Assembly: GCA_014874475.1 (NCBI GenBank)
Contig: JADBJJ010000029.1
Span: 62,001-126,000 of the forward strand
Source of the DNA: Chloroflexota bacterium
GTDB lineage: Bacteria > Chloroflexota > Anaerolineae > B4-G1 > DUEL01
Direction of reading: 5' to 3'
Length of the DNA stretch: 64,000 nucleotides
Shown piece by piece: positions 1 to 8,009 of this stretch. The notes under the pieces were generated by a model. The model was not told the DNA's origin. It did not search any database and saw only the letters and a program-made list of their open reading frames with translations. Position 1 is the first letter of the stretch. Each line of letters begins with the position of its first letter. The translations under genes were made by a program, and so were the position numbers.

Positions 1-1
1 C

Positions 2-430
2 CGCATCGTCAAGGGGAACAACCGCGAGCCCTGGTTCCTGATGATTCAGTGCCAGCACTGCGCCAACCCGCCCTGCGCCACCGTCTGCCCTACCAATGCC
101 ACTTACCGGCGAGAGGACGGGGTGGTGCTGATTGACGAACGGCTCTGCGTAGGCTGTAAATACTGCATGCAGGCCTGCCCTTACCAGGCGCGCGTGTACG
201 ACGAGGAGCGCGGGGTGGCCGATAAGTGCTGGCTCTGCCTGCCCTGGGTCCTGGGCGGCGGCCTTCCGGCCTGCGTGGAAGCCTGCATCCCCGGTGCTCG
301 CTTCTTCGGCCGCGCCGACGACCCCAATAGTGAGGTTTCCCAACTGATCGCCTCCGGTCGGGCCCAACCCCTCCATCCCGAGTTCGGCACTGATCCATCT
401 ATCCTGTTCTACGTCATTGAAGCGGAGTGA
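2..430 (+). CDS. 4Fe-4S ferredoxin-type electron-transfer subunit (PsrB/NrfC/DmsB-like), 5' end off the window
   Basis: The reading frame is open to the left edge, so the start and the first cysteine cluster are missing. Three cluster regions are visible: CQHCANPPCATVCP, CVGCKYCMQACPY, and CWLCLPW followed by PACVEACIP. These match the iron-sulfur subunit of molybdopterin or sulfur oxidoreductases, which passes electrons between a catalytic or cytochrome subunit and a membrane quinone subunit. The next gene encodes an NrfD-like membrane subunit and starts about where this gene stops, so the two are very likely one operon and one complex. The substrate cannot be read from this part. Confidence 0.9.
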   Translation, partial: RIVKGNNREPWFLMIQCQHCANPPCATVCPTNATYRREDGVVLIDERLCVGCKYCMQACPYQARVYDEERGVADKCWLCLPWVLGGGLPACVEACIPGARFFGRADDPNSEVSQLIASGRAQPLHPEFGTDPSILFYVIEAE

Positions 431-438
431 GGTGCGCG

Positions 439-1410
439 ATGCAAACGACCTGGGGCTGGCTTCCGGCGATTTATCTCTTCCTGGGCGGCCTGGGCGCGGG
501 CGCGCTGATGGTCGCCGCTATCTTTGAGTTCTTCGGTGAGCGCTACCAGTCCGATTTTTGCCCCACCGCCCTGGTGGGCGCTACTGTCCCCGGCCCGCTG
601 GTCATCCTGGGCACAATTCTGCTCATCTTTGACCTGGGAGCCGGATTGCGAGAGCCCTGGCGCATTTTTTACATGTTCACCCACTTCTCCTCGGTGATGA
701 CCTGGGGTGTCTGGCTGCTGACCTTCTTTATCCCCGTCTCCCTGGTCTACGGATTCCTGGAAGTTCTGGATACCTTCCCGGCAGCACGGGATTGGCTGCG
801 GGGCCGGCGGTGGCTGCACTGGACAAAGTTCCTCTGGAACCTGCCCCTCCGCCGGACCAAGCGGGTCTTCGCCGGAATCGGTTTAGGGCTGGCCATCGGC
901 GTTGCCATCTACACCGGCATCCTGCTCAGTGCTGTGGGGCCAGCCATCCCCTTCTGGTCCACGCCCGCCTTCCCTGGGCTTCATATCCCGCTAATGCCCT
1001 TCCTCTTCCTTGCCTCGGCCTTCTCCACAGGGGAGTCATTGACGGTAGACCTGATGGCGACGCTGTTCGTGGACGGACGAATTCCCCGTGGACGACGGGT
1101 TCATCTGATCCACCTGGCGGTTATCACTGCCGAAGCGCTCCTGATCAGCCACTTGCTCATCCATGCTTTCGGGGAAGGAGGGGCTGCGGCGGAAGCGGCT
1201 CGCCAGATCGCTTTGGGTCAGCACAGCCTGGTATTCTGGGTGTTCGTCATCCTCCTGGCCATCATCTTCCCCTTCGTTGGCCATCTCTATGCGGCCGGCC
1301 TGGGGCGCCATCTTAAGCCCTCGGGAATCAGTTCGGGGATCAGCATCCTGTTCTCCGGGCTCTTCCTTCGGTATCTGATCCTGGTCGGCGGGATTCACGC
1401 GTTCTTATAG
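439..1410 (+). CDS. NrfD/PsrC-family integral membrane quinone-interacting subunit
   Basis: About 323 residues with eight or so hydrophobic segments (for example LYLFLGGLGAGALMVAA near the N-terminus), the pattern of NrfD/PsrC proteins that exchange electrons with menaquinone in polysulfide or nitrite reductase-type complexes. I chose the ATG at 439 because an AGGTG-rich stretch precedes it. A GTG at 427 overlapping the upstream stop is the alternative. It sits between the FeS subunit and a decahaem cytochrome, which suggests a membrane module moving electrons between quinone and periplasmic haems. No catalytic molybdopterin subunit is in the window. Confidence 0.87.
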   Translation: MQTTWGWLPAIYLFLGGLGAGALMVAAIFEFFGERYQSDFCPTALVGATVPGPLVILGTILLIFDLGAGLREPWRIFYMFTHFSSVMTWGVWLLTFFIPVSLVYGFLEVLDTFPAARDWLRGRRWLHWTKFLWNLPLRRTKRVFAGIGLGLAIGVAIYTGILLSAVGPAIPFWSTPAFPGLHIPLMPFLFLASAFSTGESLTVDLMATLFVDGRIPRGRRVHLIHLAVITAEALLISHLLIHAFGEGGAAAEAARQIALGQHSLVFWVFVILLAIIFPFVGHLYAAGLGRHLKPSGISSGISILFSGLFLRYLILVGGIHAFL

Positions 1411-1420
1411 GAGATATCCC

Positions 1421-2311
1421 ATGTCCCGTTTCCGGAAGTCTCGCTGGGTTGTGATTCCTGTGGCCCTGATCCTGGTTCTGGGCGTTATCTCTGTCGGCCT
1501 TTTGCTGGAACCAGCGCTTCAAGCCCTTATGGCTCAGCCAGCACCCACGCCCACGCCGGAACTGTTGAACTACCGGGCCCCTCAATCAGTGGAGTGTATC
1601 TATTGCCACGTCTCTGAGGCAGACCTTCGGGTCGCGCTGGGGCCTGATGCGGATATCAGCCGCCTGCTGATCCTGCCCGATGAGGTGTACTCCCTTCACG
1701 GTCGGTTGGGGTGTGTGACCTGCCACGGAGGCAACGGGTACACCAGGGATGTTTCGGTGGCCCATCAGGGGTTGGTCCCCAACCCCAGTGACTACCGGGA
1801 GGCGGCCCGGGTGTGTCTCCATTGCCATACCGACCTGCGCACGGATATCCCGGAGAAATATCTGCACACGCCCCATGAGCGAATTCTGAGGGGGATTCGG
1901 GAAGGATGGGAGGTCTGCGCGTGCAGCAACTGCCACGGTCCGGTGGCGCACGGAGTGGAACCGATCGGCTCTCACGAAGGCCTGGCAGCCTACTGTATTG
2001 ACTGTCATACGGCCCGAAATGTGCCACCGGAGCGGCTGAAGTGCTACGGCTGTCATATCAGCCCACACGATATTGAACTGGATTGCGAAACGTGCCACCG
2101 TTCGGTGAGCACCTGGGCCCAAGTTCGGCTGGCTGTCCATCCTATGGAATTGACAGGAGGTCATGCCGGGATCAGTTGTTTCGTCTGTCACGAGAAGCCG
2201 GCATTCCGCACCATCAGCGGATACACCTGCAAAGATTGCCACCAGCGCCCCCACGACTTCGGGGACGACAACTGCGAACGTTGTCATACCCCGGAGGGGT
2301 GGAGCCAGTAG
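1421..2311 (+). CDS. decahaem c-type cytochrome with N-terminal membrane anchor
   Basis: The 296-residue product starts with a basic stretch and one hydrophobic segment (VVIPVALILVLGVISVGLLL), a signal anchor, followed by a proline/threonine linker. I count ten CxxCH haem-binding motifs: CIYCH, CVTCH, CLHCH, CSNCH, CIDCH, CYGCH, CETCH, CFVCH, CKDCH and CERCH. It should be an extracytoplasmic electron conduit partnering the NrfD-like protein encoded 10 nt upstream. Its first two haem regions resemble those of the TGA-interrupted cytochrome at 3560-4948, so the two are probably paralogues. Terminal donor or acceptor unknown. Confidence 0.9.
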   Translation: MSRFRKSRWVVIPVALILVLGVISVGLLLEPALQALMAQPAPTPTPELLNYRAPQSVECIYCHVSEADLRVALGPDADISRLLILPDEVYSLHGRLGCVTCHGGNGYTRDVSVAHQGLVPNPSDYREAARVCLHCHTDLRTDIPEKYLHTPHERILRGIREGWEVCACSNCHGPVAHGVEPIGSHEGLAAYCIDCHTARNVPPERLKCYGCHISPHDIELDCETCHRSVSTWAQVRLAVHPMELTGGHAGISCFVCHEKPAFRTISGYTCKDCHQRPHDFGDDNCERCHTPEGWSQ

Positions 2312-2320
2312 GTGACTGGA

Positions 2321-2357
2321 TTTTTGCGGCGGCGGCCGTAGGCTGCCGTCGCAAAAA
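2321..2357. terminator. long imperfect stem-loop between cytochrome and rhodanese genes
   Basis: TTTTTGCG pairs with CGCAAAAA, followed inward by CGGC/GCCG and GCC/GGC around a GTA loop. On the plus strand the T-run precedes the stem, so it may act as a processing or attenuation structure rather than a simple terminator. Confidence 0.5.
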
Positions 2358-2393
2358 CCCACCCCAAAATCTAAACTCAAGGAGGAGAAGTAT

Positions 2394-3467
2394 ATGAGAA
2401 AGCGTTCGTTCTATCCTGTGCTGGTCGCAATGACCATCGCCATCACACTGCTGGCGGGTTGCGCCCAACCGACGCCGGTCCCGCCGACTCCGACGCCGGT
2501 GCCACCCACCGCGACGCTGGTCCCGCCGAGCCCGACGCCGCTGCCGCCCACGCCGACGCCGGAGCCCACCCCAGTGCCGCCGTCCGCTGTCATCCTGGAG
2601 GCCGCGTCGGCCTACTTCTCCAAAGGGATGAAACTGATCGCCGCCGACGCTCTCTATGAGAACCTCAACGATGGCGACGCGTCCAACGATCCGCTCATCC
2701 TGGACATTCGCAAGCCGGAAGACTATGCCCTGGGCCACATCAAGGGCGCGGTGAACATCGGCGCAGCGAACATCTTTGAGGCGGATATCCTGGCGAAACT
2801 CCCCAAGGATAAGCCCATCGTCGTCTACTGCTACAGCGGGCAGACCTCCGGGCAGGTAGTGGCAGCGCTGAACATGCTGGGCTACGATGCCCATAGCCTC
2901 CGCTTTGGTATGCCCTCCTGGGCGCTGGTGGAAGGCGTCTCCGCCGGGCCGTGGAAGAACGAAATGAGCAAAAACTACCCGCTGGATCTAGAAGCCGCCC
3001 AACTGGCAGAGGGCAACTTCCCAACACCGGAACCGCTGGGGCAGGACGTCGCCTCTGCCGCCCTGGCCTACTTCTCCAAAGGGATGAAACTGATCGCCGC
3101 CGATGCTGTCTATGAGAACCTCAACGACGGCGACGCGTCCAATGATCCGCTCATCCTGGACATTCGCAAGCCGGAGGACTACGCCCTGGGTCATATCAAG
3201 GGCGCGGTGAACATCGGCGCGGGGGCCATCTTCACCCCGGAGACGCTGGCGAAACTGGACCCAAAGCGCCCGATCGTCGTCAACTGCTACACTGGGCAGA
3301 CCTCCGGGCAGGTAGTGGCAGCGCTGAACCTGCTGGGCTACGACGCCCATAGCCTCCGCTTTGGCCTGCCCTCCTGGGCGCTGGTGGAAGGCGTCTCCGC
3401 CGGGCCGTGGAAGAACGAAATGAGCAAAAACTACCCGCTGGATATGGAGCCCCACCAGTTGCCGTAG
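2394..3467 (+). CDS. tandem rhodanese-domain lipoprotein
   Basis: 357 residues. The lipobox LLAGC at about residues 19-23 predicts a lipoprotein anchored outside the cytoplasmic membrane, followed by a long Pro/Thr-rich spacer. Two rhodanese-like domains follow (roughly residues 75-200 and 225-350), each with a candidate active-site cysteine in YCYSGQTS and NCYTGQTS. Rhodaneses carry persulfide sulfur on that cysteine. The two domains are almost identical even at DNA level, so the duplication is recent. AAGGAGGAG lies just before the ATG. The context among cytochromes and an NrfD subunit points to sulfur-compound respiration or sulfur delivery, which is an inference. Confidence 0.85.
   Translation: MRKRSFYPVLVAMTIAITLLAGCAQPTPVPPTPTPVPPTATLVPPSPTPLPPTPTPEPTPVPPSAVILEAASAYFSKGMKLIAADALYENLNDGDASNDPLILDIRKPEDYALGHIKGAVNIGAANIFEADILAKLPKDKPIVVYCYSGQTSGQVVAALNMLGYDAHSLRFGMPSWALVEGVSAGPWKNEMSKNYPLDLEAAQLAEGNFPTPEPLGQDVASAALAYFSKGMKLIAADAVYENLNDGDASNDPLILDIRKPEDYALGHIKGAVNIGAGAIFTPETLAKLDPKRPIVVNCYTGQTSGQVVAALNLLGYDAHSLRFGLPSWALVEGVSAGPWKNEMSKNYPLDMEPHQLP
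2611..3442 (+). repeat. in-frame internal duplication inside the rhodanese lipoprotein gene
   Basis: The segment from about 2611 to 2986 recurs at about 3067 to 3442, offset 456 nt (152 codons), with only scattered substitutions. Blocks such as CTACTTCTCCAAAGGGATGA are unchanged in both. Confidence 0.85.
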
Positions 3468-3474
3468 CCCTGAA

Positions 3475-3517
3475 AGACGTGCCAGACACTTCGGGAGGTG
3501 CCTGGCACGTCTATTTC
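3475..3517 (+). terminator. Rho-independent-like terminator after the rhodanese gene
   Basis: AGACGTGCCAG pairs perfectly with CTGGCACGTCT (11 bp) and is followed by ATTTCG. The T-tract is short. Confidence 0.6.
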
Positions 3518-3559
3518 GCACAACTGTGAAAAAATCGCTCTTTTTAAGGAGATGCTACG

Positions 3560-4948
3560 GTGCGAAAGGGAATCTGGCTGTTTTTTGGCGGCCTCCTGGG
3601 GCTGGTCCTGGCGGCCTGTCTGGCCCGACCGGAGATTACCCCATTACCGCCCAGCCCGATGCTCCCCGCCGTCCCCACCCTGGAGGCCACTCCGGTCCCC
3701 CCCACAGAGACCCCGGCGCCCGCGGCGGATAGCAGTACCTGTATTGCCTGCCACACCAGCGAGGAGACGCTGAGAGCGCTGGCCGTGGAGCCGGAGGAAG
3801 TGGAGCACCTCTCCGAGGGGGAAGGTTGAGGGGGCTCATTGCCTCCGTTGGAGGCATGGGAGAAAGTCTTCCTGGATGACCAGGCGCTGGGCGAGGCCCA
3901 CGCCGGCCTGGGCTGTATCGCCTGTCACGGCGGCGTCGGCGGGACAACGGATAAGGAGGAGGCCCACCAGGGCATCGTCCGCGACCCCGACCCGGCCCAG
4001 ACCTGCGCGTCCTGCCATGAGTCTGTCGTAGAGACCCACCAGGATAGCCTGCACGCAACTCTGGCGGGATACTACACGGTGCTCCGGGCCCGCAGCGACG
4101 AGGAACACTGGCCCCAGTTGATGACGGCCTTTGACAACCACTGCGACGACTGCCACGCTTCCTGCGGTCAGTGCCACGTGAGTCGGCCCACCATCAACGG
4201 GGGCGGCTTGCTGGCGAAGCACGAGTTTAAGGTTCCGCCGCCGATGAACCTGACCTGCACCGGCTGCCACGGTTCCCGGGTCAACGACGAGTACAAAGGC
4301 AAAAACCAGACGGCCGATGGGCAGCCCATACCCGCCGACGTCCATTTTAACCCCGGCGGGATGGCCTGCTTCGTTTGCCACAGTGGGGACCAGATGCACG
4401 GCGCGCCGGGTGTCTTCAACCACCGCTACGATGGCCCACCGGACCCCTCCTGCACCCAGGCGGGATGCCATGAGAACATTGGCGGGCCGGATGACTCCAT
4501 CGTCTACCACTCCAAACCCCATATGGAGAAGGTGCAGTGCCAGGTCTGCCACGCAGCGCCCTACAAGCACTGCTACAACTGCCATGTGCAACTCTCCGAA
4601 GAGGGCGTCCCGTATTTCAAGTCCGACCCGTCGGAAATTTACTTCATCATCGGGAAGAACCCCATCCAGAGCCCAGAGCGGCCTTGGGAATACGTGGTGC
4701 TGCGGCACGTGCCGGTGGCGCGGGATTCCTTCGCCTATTACGGCGAGAATTTGCTGCCCAACTTTGATGCACGGGAGACCTGGACCTACGCTACGCCGCA
4801 TACCATCCAGCGCCGCACCCCGCAGACGGAGTCCTGTAACGCCTGTCACGGGAACGCGTCTCTCTTTTTGACGGAGGACTTCGTCCGCCAGAAGGCGCCG
4901 GACGAGGTGGAGGCGAATCGGAAGGTCATCGTGACGAAGATACCGTAA
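3560..4948 (+). CDS. multihaem cytochrome c lipoprotein with an in-frame TGA, candidate selenoprotein
   Basis: One reading frame runs from the ATG at 3560 (SD AAGGAG) to 4948, interrupted only by TGA at 3827-3829 (codon 90). Upstream are a lipobox (LAAC), a Pro/Thr linker and haem motif CIACH. Downstream, in the same frame, are ten more haem motifs: CIACH, CASCH, CDDCH, CGQCH, CTGCH, CFVCH, a CX4CH (CTQAGCH), CQVCH, CYNCH and CNACH. The decahaem paralogue at 1421 has its first two haems continuous across this point, so both halves belong to one protein. The TGA context reads EGEG-U-GG, and a perfect hairpin starts 10 nt after it. Selenocysteine is my preferred reading; a nonsense mutation or reinitiation at TTG 3839 are alternatives. 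Confidence 0.75.
3835..3862 (+). promoter_or_regulatory. candidate bacterial SECIS element after TGA 3827
   Basis: TGCCTCC (3840-3846), loop GTT (3847-3849) and GGAGGCA (3850-3856) form a 7-bp perfect stem; CTC at 3835 and GAG at 3860 can extend it past an internal loop. Seventeen nucleotides separate the TGA from the loop and the first loop base is G. This agrees with the bacterial SECIS model as I remember it (loop 3-14 nt, G in the first two positions, 16-37 nt from UGA). Confidence 0.6.
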
Positions 4949-4952
4949 AAGC

Positions 4953-4986
4953 GATGGGGGTCGGCGGAAGTCGCCGACCCCCCATC
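4953..4986. terminator. bidirectional terminator between convergent genes
   Basis: GATGGGGGTCGGCG and CGCCGACCCCCCATC form a long GC stem around a short loop between the convergent cytochrome and ATPase genes, with ATTTCT after it on the plus strand. Confidence 0.7.
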
Positions 4987-7153
4987 ATTTCTCCCTCACC
5001 AGCAACCGCATCCCGTTCAGAATCACCAGCAACGAAACTCCCACATCGGCGAAGACAGCCATCCAGAGGGTCGCCAGGCCAGCCACAGCCAGGGCCAGGA
5101 AGGCCGCCTTGGCAACCAGGGAGAAGGCCACGTTCTGACGGATGATGGAAACCGTCCTGCGGCCCAGACGGACCGCGCGCGGCACCCCCCAGAGGTCATC
5201 CCCCATCAGCGCCACATCGGCGGTTTCCAGCGCGATATCGGAGCCAACGGCGCCCATGGCGATGCCCACGCTGGCCCGGGCCAGCGCCGGGGCATCGTTC
5301 ACCCCGTCGCCCACCATAGCAACCGTCCCATAGCGGAGTAACAGTTCCTCAATGACTTCCACTTTCTGCGCCGGGAGCAACTCCGCCCGAAATTCATCCA
5401 CCCCCGCCGCCCGGGCTACCCGTTCCGCCACCGCCGCACGGTCGCCTGTAAGCATCGCCGTCCGACGGATGCCCATCCCTTTTAGCGCGCGGATGACGGC
5501 AGCAGCCTCCGGACGCAGCGCATCCGCCACCACCCCGTAGGCCCGATTGCCGCAGCAGACGTCCTCCACGACTACCGCTGTCCGCCCCCGCTCAGAGATG
5601 GCGTCCACTTGCCGACAGAAGGGATTATCTTCCTCCCGCTCCCCGTGGACGTAGGCGTGGCTGCCCACTTTGATCGCGTGGCCCGCCACCTGTCCCTGCA
5701 CTCCGCGCCCGGGTGTGCTCTCCACTGCCTCGGCCAGGCCGTACCGGTCGGCGACACCCAAATCTTCTGCCGCACGCACCACCGCCCGGGCCAGCGGATG
5801 GCCAGAGCGGGCCTCCACCGCTGCCGCCTTCGCCAGCAGGTCCAGACAATCCGGACACTCCTGCGGACTCTGTTCCGTCCGGTGATTGGCGCACTGCCCG
5901 TCCACCAGCCGGGGCTCCCCCAGGGTCAGGGTACCGGTTTTGTCAAAGGCGACGGCGCGCAGACGGGCCAGTTCCTCCAGGTGGATACCGCCCTTGATCA
6001 AGATGCCGGCGCGGGCCGCCGCCGTCAGTCCGCTGACCACGGCGACGGGAGTGGAAAGGACCAGCGCACACGGGCAGGCGATGACCAGCAGGGTCAGTGC
6101 GCGGTAGATCCATTCCGGGAACGGGCCCAGGCCTATGAGGGGCGGAACCGTCGCTACCAACAGCGCGCCCACCACCACCGCAGGCGTATAGACGACGGCA
6201 AAGCGATCTACCAGCCGCTGGCTGGGGGCTCGTTGCTCCTGCGCCTCTTCCACCAGGTGGACCATCCGCGCCAATGTGCTATCAGATGCCGCGCGGGTCA
6301 CTTCCACCGTCAGCGCGCCGGGGCCGTTGATGGTCCCGGCAAAAACCTCATCCCCCGGTCCCTTCTCCACCGGCATGCTCTCACCGGTAATGGGGGATTG
6401 GTCCACCAATGATCGCCCCTCCCGAACCCGTCCATCGGCGGGGATGCGCTCGCCAGAGCGGATGAGGACCTGATCTCCTACGGCCAGCGCCTCCACCGGC
6501 ACCCGTTCTTCCCCTTCCGGTGTCCAGCGGGTGGCTTCCGATGGGCGTAGCGCCATCAGCGCGCGGACGGCACGCCGGGCCCGGTCCATCGTCAGCGCTT
6601 CCAGCAGTTCCCCTACCGAGAAGAGGAAAACGACTACGCCGGCCTCGGCGTACTCGCCGATGGCCAGTGCGCCGATGATGGCGACGGTCATCAGACCGTT
6701 CATATCGGGGCGGCGGGTAGCGCGCAGAGCAGCCCAGCCGGCCCGAACGACGGGGTACCCGCCGACTATGGCAGCGGCAATCAGCAGCCCGTCCCGCAGC
6801 AGGGCGGGGCTGGCCAGCAGGTGGGCTACCAGGGCCATCACCAGCAGGAGGCCCGATAGCGCTGTGGGTAGCACCCGCGGATGGCGGCGCAGCCAGTCCC
6901 TCGCGCCGCTCCCCTCGGCCGCCGACGTGATCGGGAGGACCTGATAGCCCATCCTCCGCGCCACCGCCTGCACCTGCGGAATCACCCCGTCCCCTTCCGC
7001 AATCAGGCGCATCCGGCCGGTGGTGAAGAAGACCTCTGCCTGCCGTACTCCCGGCACGCCAGAGGCGGCTTTTTCCAGGTGGAGGGCGCATTCAGCACAG
7101 TCCATCCCCTCCACTCGCAGCAGAAAAGTCTGCGGATTCCCCTCCAGGCTCAT
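4985..7153 (-). CDS. cadA: heavy-metal-transporting P1B-type ATPase (Zn/Cd/Pb efflux class)
   Basis: 722 residues. The N-terminal HMA domain carries GMDCAEC. It is followed by membrane helices, the actuator loop (TGES), the transmembrane CPC motif (IACPCALVLS), the phosphorylation site DKTGTLT and the hinge GDGVNDAPAL. CPC with a CadC-like repressor next door favours divalent soft-metal export (Zn, Cd or Pb) over copper. GGAGAGAAAGG precedes the ATG. The start lies 62 nt inside the end of the upstream ArsR-type gene, so translation is probably coupled. It is expected to be derepressed by metal through that regulator. Confidence 0.93.
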   Translation of the reverse strand: MSLEGNPQTFLLRVEGMDCAECALHLEKAASGVPGVRQAEVFFTTGRMRLIAEGDGVIPQVQAVARRMGYQVLPITSAAEGSGARDWLRRHPRVLPTALSGLLLVMALVAHLLASPALLRDGLLIAAAIVGGYPVVRAGWAALRATRRPDMNGLMTVAIIGALAIGEYAEAGVVVFLFSVGELLEALTMDRARRAVRALMALRPSEATRWTPEGEERVPVEALAVGDQVLIRSGERIPADGRVREGRSLVDQSPITGESMPVEKGPGDEVFAGTINGPGALTVEVTRAASDSTLARMVHLVEEAQEQRAPSQRLVDRFAVVYTPAVVVGALLVATVPPLIGLGPFPEWIYRALTLLVIACPCALVLSTPVAVVSGLTAAARAGILIKGGIHLEELARLRAVAFDKTGTLTLGEPRLVDGQCANHRTEQSPQECPDCLDLLAKAAAVEARSGHPLARAVVRAAEDLGVADRYGLAEAVESTPGRGVQGQVAGHAIKVGSHAYVHGEREEDNPFCRQVDAISERGRTAVVVEDVCCGNRAYGVVADALRPEAAAVIRALKGMGIRRTAMLTGDRAAVAERVARAAGVDEFRAELLPAQKVEVIEELLLRYGTVAMVGDGVNDAPALARASVGIAMGAVGSDIALETADVALMGDDLWGVPRAVRLGRRTVSIIRQNVAFSLVAKAAFLALAVAGLATLWMAVFADVGVSLLVILNGMRLLVREK

Positions 7154-7490
7154 CCTTTCTCTCCAAAACGTGTTCTAGGGCGTCGCGAAAGAGATCGCGG
7201 ACATGGTCGTCGTCCAGCGCATAGAGGACCCGCTTGCCTTCCCGTCTTCGGCGGACCAGCCGCATCTGGAGAAGATAGCGCAATTGGTGAGAAATGGCCG
7301 ACACACTCATACCCAGCCGGGATGCCAGTGCCCCAACACACTGCTCCTCCTGGGCCAGCACTGCCAGGATGCGCACGCGCGTGGGGTCGGCCATTGCCCG
7401 GAATATCTGGACCATCGCCTGAACGGTGGGGCTATCCACCGGAATCTCTGCCTTTTCCGCTGGAAGGAATTCCTCTATCATTTGCACCAT
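7092..7490 (-). CDS. cadC: ArsR/SmtB-family metal-responsive repressor (CadC-like)
   Basis: 132 residues with a winged-helix core. ADPTRVRILAVLAQEEQCVGAL contains the CVGAL segment that in CadC/ArsR proteins holds a metal-binding cysteine, and the recognition helix region is GMSVSAISHQLRYL. The gene precedes and overlaps the efflux ATPase gene. A SmtB-like operator and a good promoter lie immediately upstream of its ATG, so autoregulation is very likely. There is no obvious Shine-Dalgarno before ATG 7490. The C-terminal tail beyond HVLE is longer than usual and is the part that overlaps cadA. Confidence 0.9.
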   Translation of the reverse strand: MVQMIEEFLPAEKAEIPVDSPTVQAMVQIFRAMADPTRVRILAVLAQEEQCVGALASRLGMSVSAISHQLRYLLQMRLVRRRREGKRVLYALDDDHVRDLFRDALEHVLERKDEPGGESADFSAASGGDGLC

Positions 7491-7498
7491 TGTTCAAT

Positions 7499-7541
7499 TG
7501 AACGGCTGCTCAAATTTTATCAGAGATCAGGAGAATGTCAA
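7499..7541 (-). promoter_or_regulatory. promoter and SmtB/CadC-type operator of the metal-efflux operon
   Basis: On the minus strand, TTGACA (7541-7536) and TAAAAT (7519-7514) are 16 nt apart. The start region overlaps TGAGCAGCCGTTCA (7512-7499), which closely matches the 12-2-12 SmtB-class operator pattern (TGAAC..A-N2-..TTCA). Repressor binding would block the promoter. Confidence 0.75.
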
Positions 7542-7619
7542 GGTTTCAGGAATAAGGTGAGGGGATGCAGCAGGGGGTAAGGAGAGGGTGCAATAAAAAC
7601 TGTGCCCAGTGGTGATGCT

Positions 7620-7650
7620 TTCACCTATTTTTTACTTTATCTTCACCTAT
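7620..7650 (+). promoter_or_regulatory. direct repeat TTCACCTAT x2, possible response-regulator box
   Basis: TTCACCTAT at 7620-7628 and again at 7642-7650, 22 nt start to start (two helical turns), upstream of a receiver-domain gene. The spacing suits a dimeric regulator; no match to a named box is claimed. Confidence 0.35.
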
Positions 7651-7784
7651 CTCATACGAGGGTTTGGTAAGATAAACGATGTTCACGGTAAGGGGCAAAG
7701 CCCGCGTTGGTTCTCGTACAGTCTATCTGGTAAATATTTTAACCACCCTTCCCACAGCAGTCGGTAAGACAGGAGCAGGTAAAA

Positions 7785-8009
7785 ATGAACGAGAGGGTCC
7801 TCATTATAGATGACGATCCGGGCTTACTGACCCTGTTGCGCCTGGGATTGGAGCGGGATGGTTTTGAGGTCCTCACCGCCCAGGGTGGCAAGGAGGGTCT
7901 TCGCAAGGCCTACGATTATCATCCCGACCTGATCGTGCTGGACATTCTGATGCCCGAGATGGACGGTTGGGAGGTCTGCCAATGGAGGCCCTCCAGGCGA
8001 CGGAGATAG
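7785..8009 (+). pseudogene. truncated response-regulator receiver domain
   Basis: The first about 65 residues are a clear receiver domain: the acidic pocket IIDDDPG, the phospho-acceptor D in IVLDILMPEMDG, and a good SD (AGGAGCAGG) before ATG 7785. Similarity stops at EVCQ near 7980. The conserved T/S and K positions and any output domain are missing, and the frame ends in an unrelated Arg-rich tail at 8009. Sequence homologous to a different family begins at the break, so this is a deletion or assembly junction, not a single-domain regulator. Confidence 0.7.

Noticed and set aside
3560-4948. Reading 3560-3829 and 3839-4948 as two separate genes
   Set aside because: Same frame, continuous homology with the paralogue at 1421, and no convincing start or SD for the second part; TTG 3839 lies within the hairpin.
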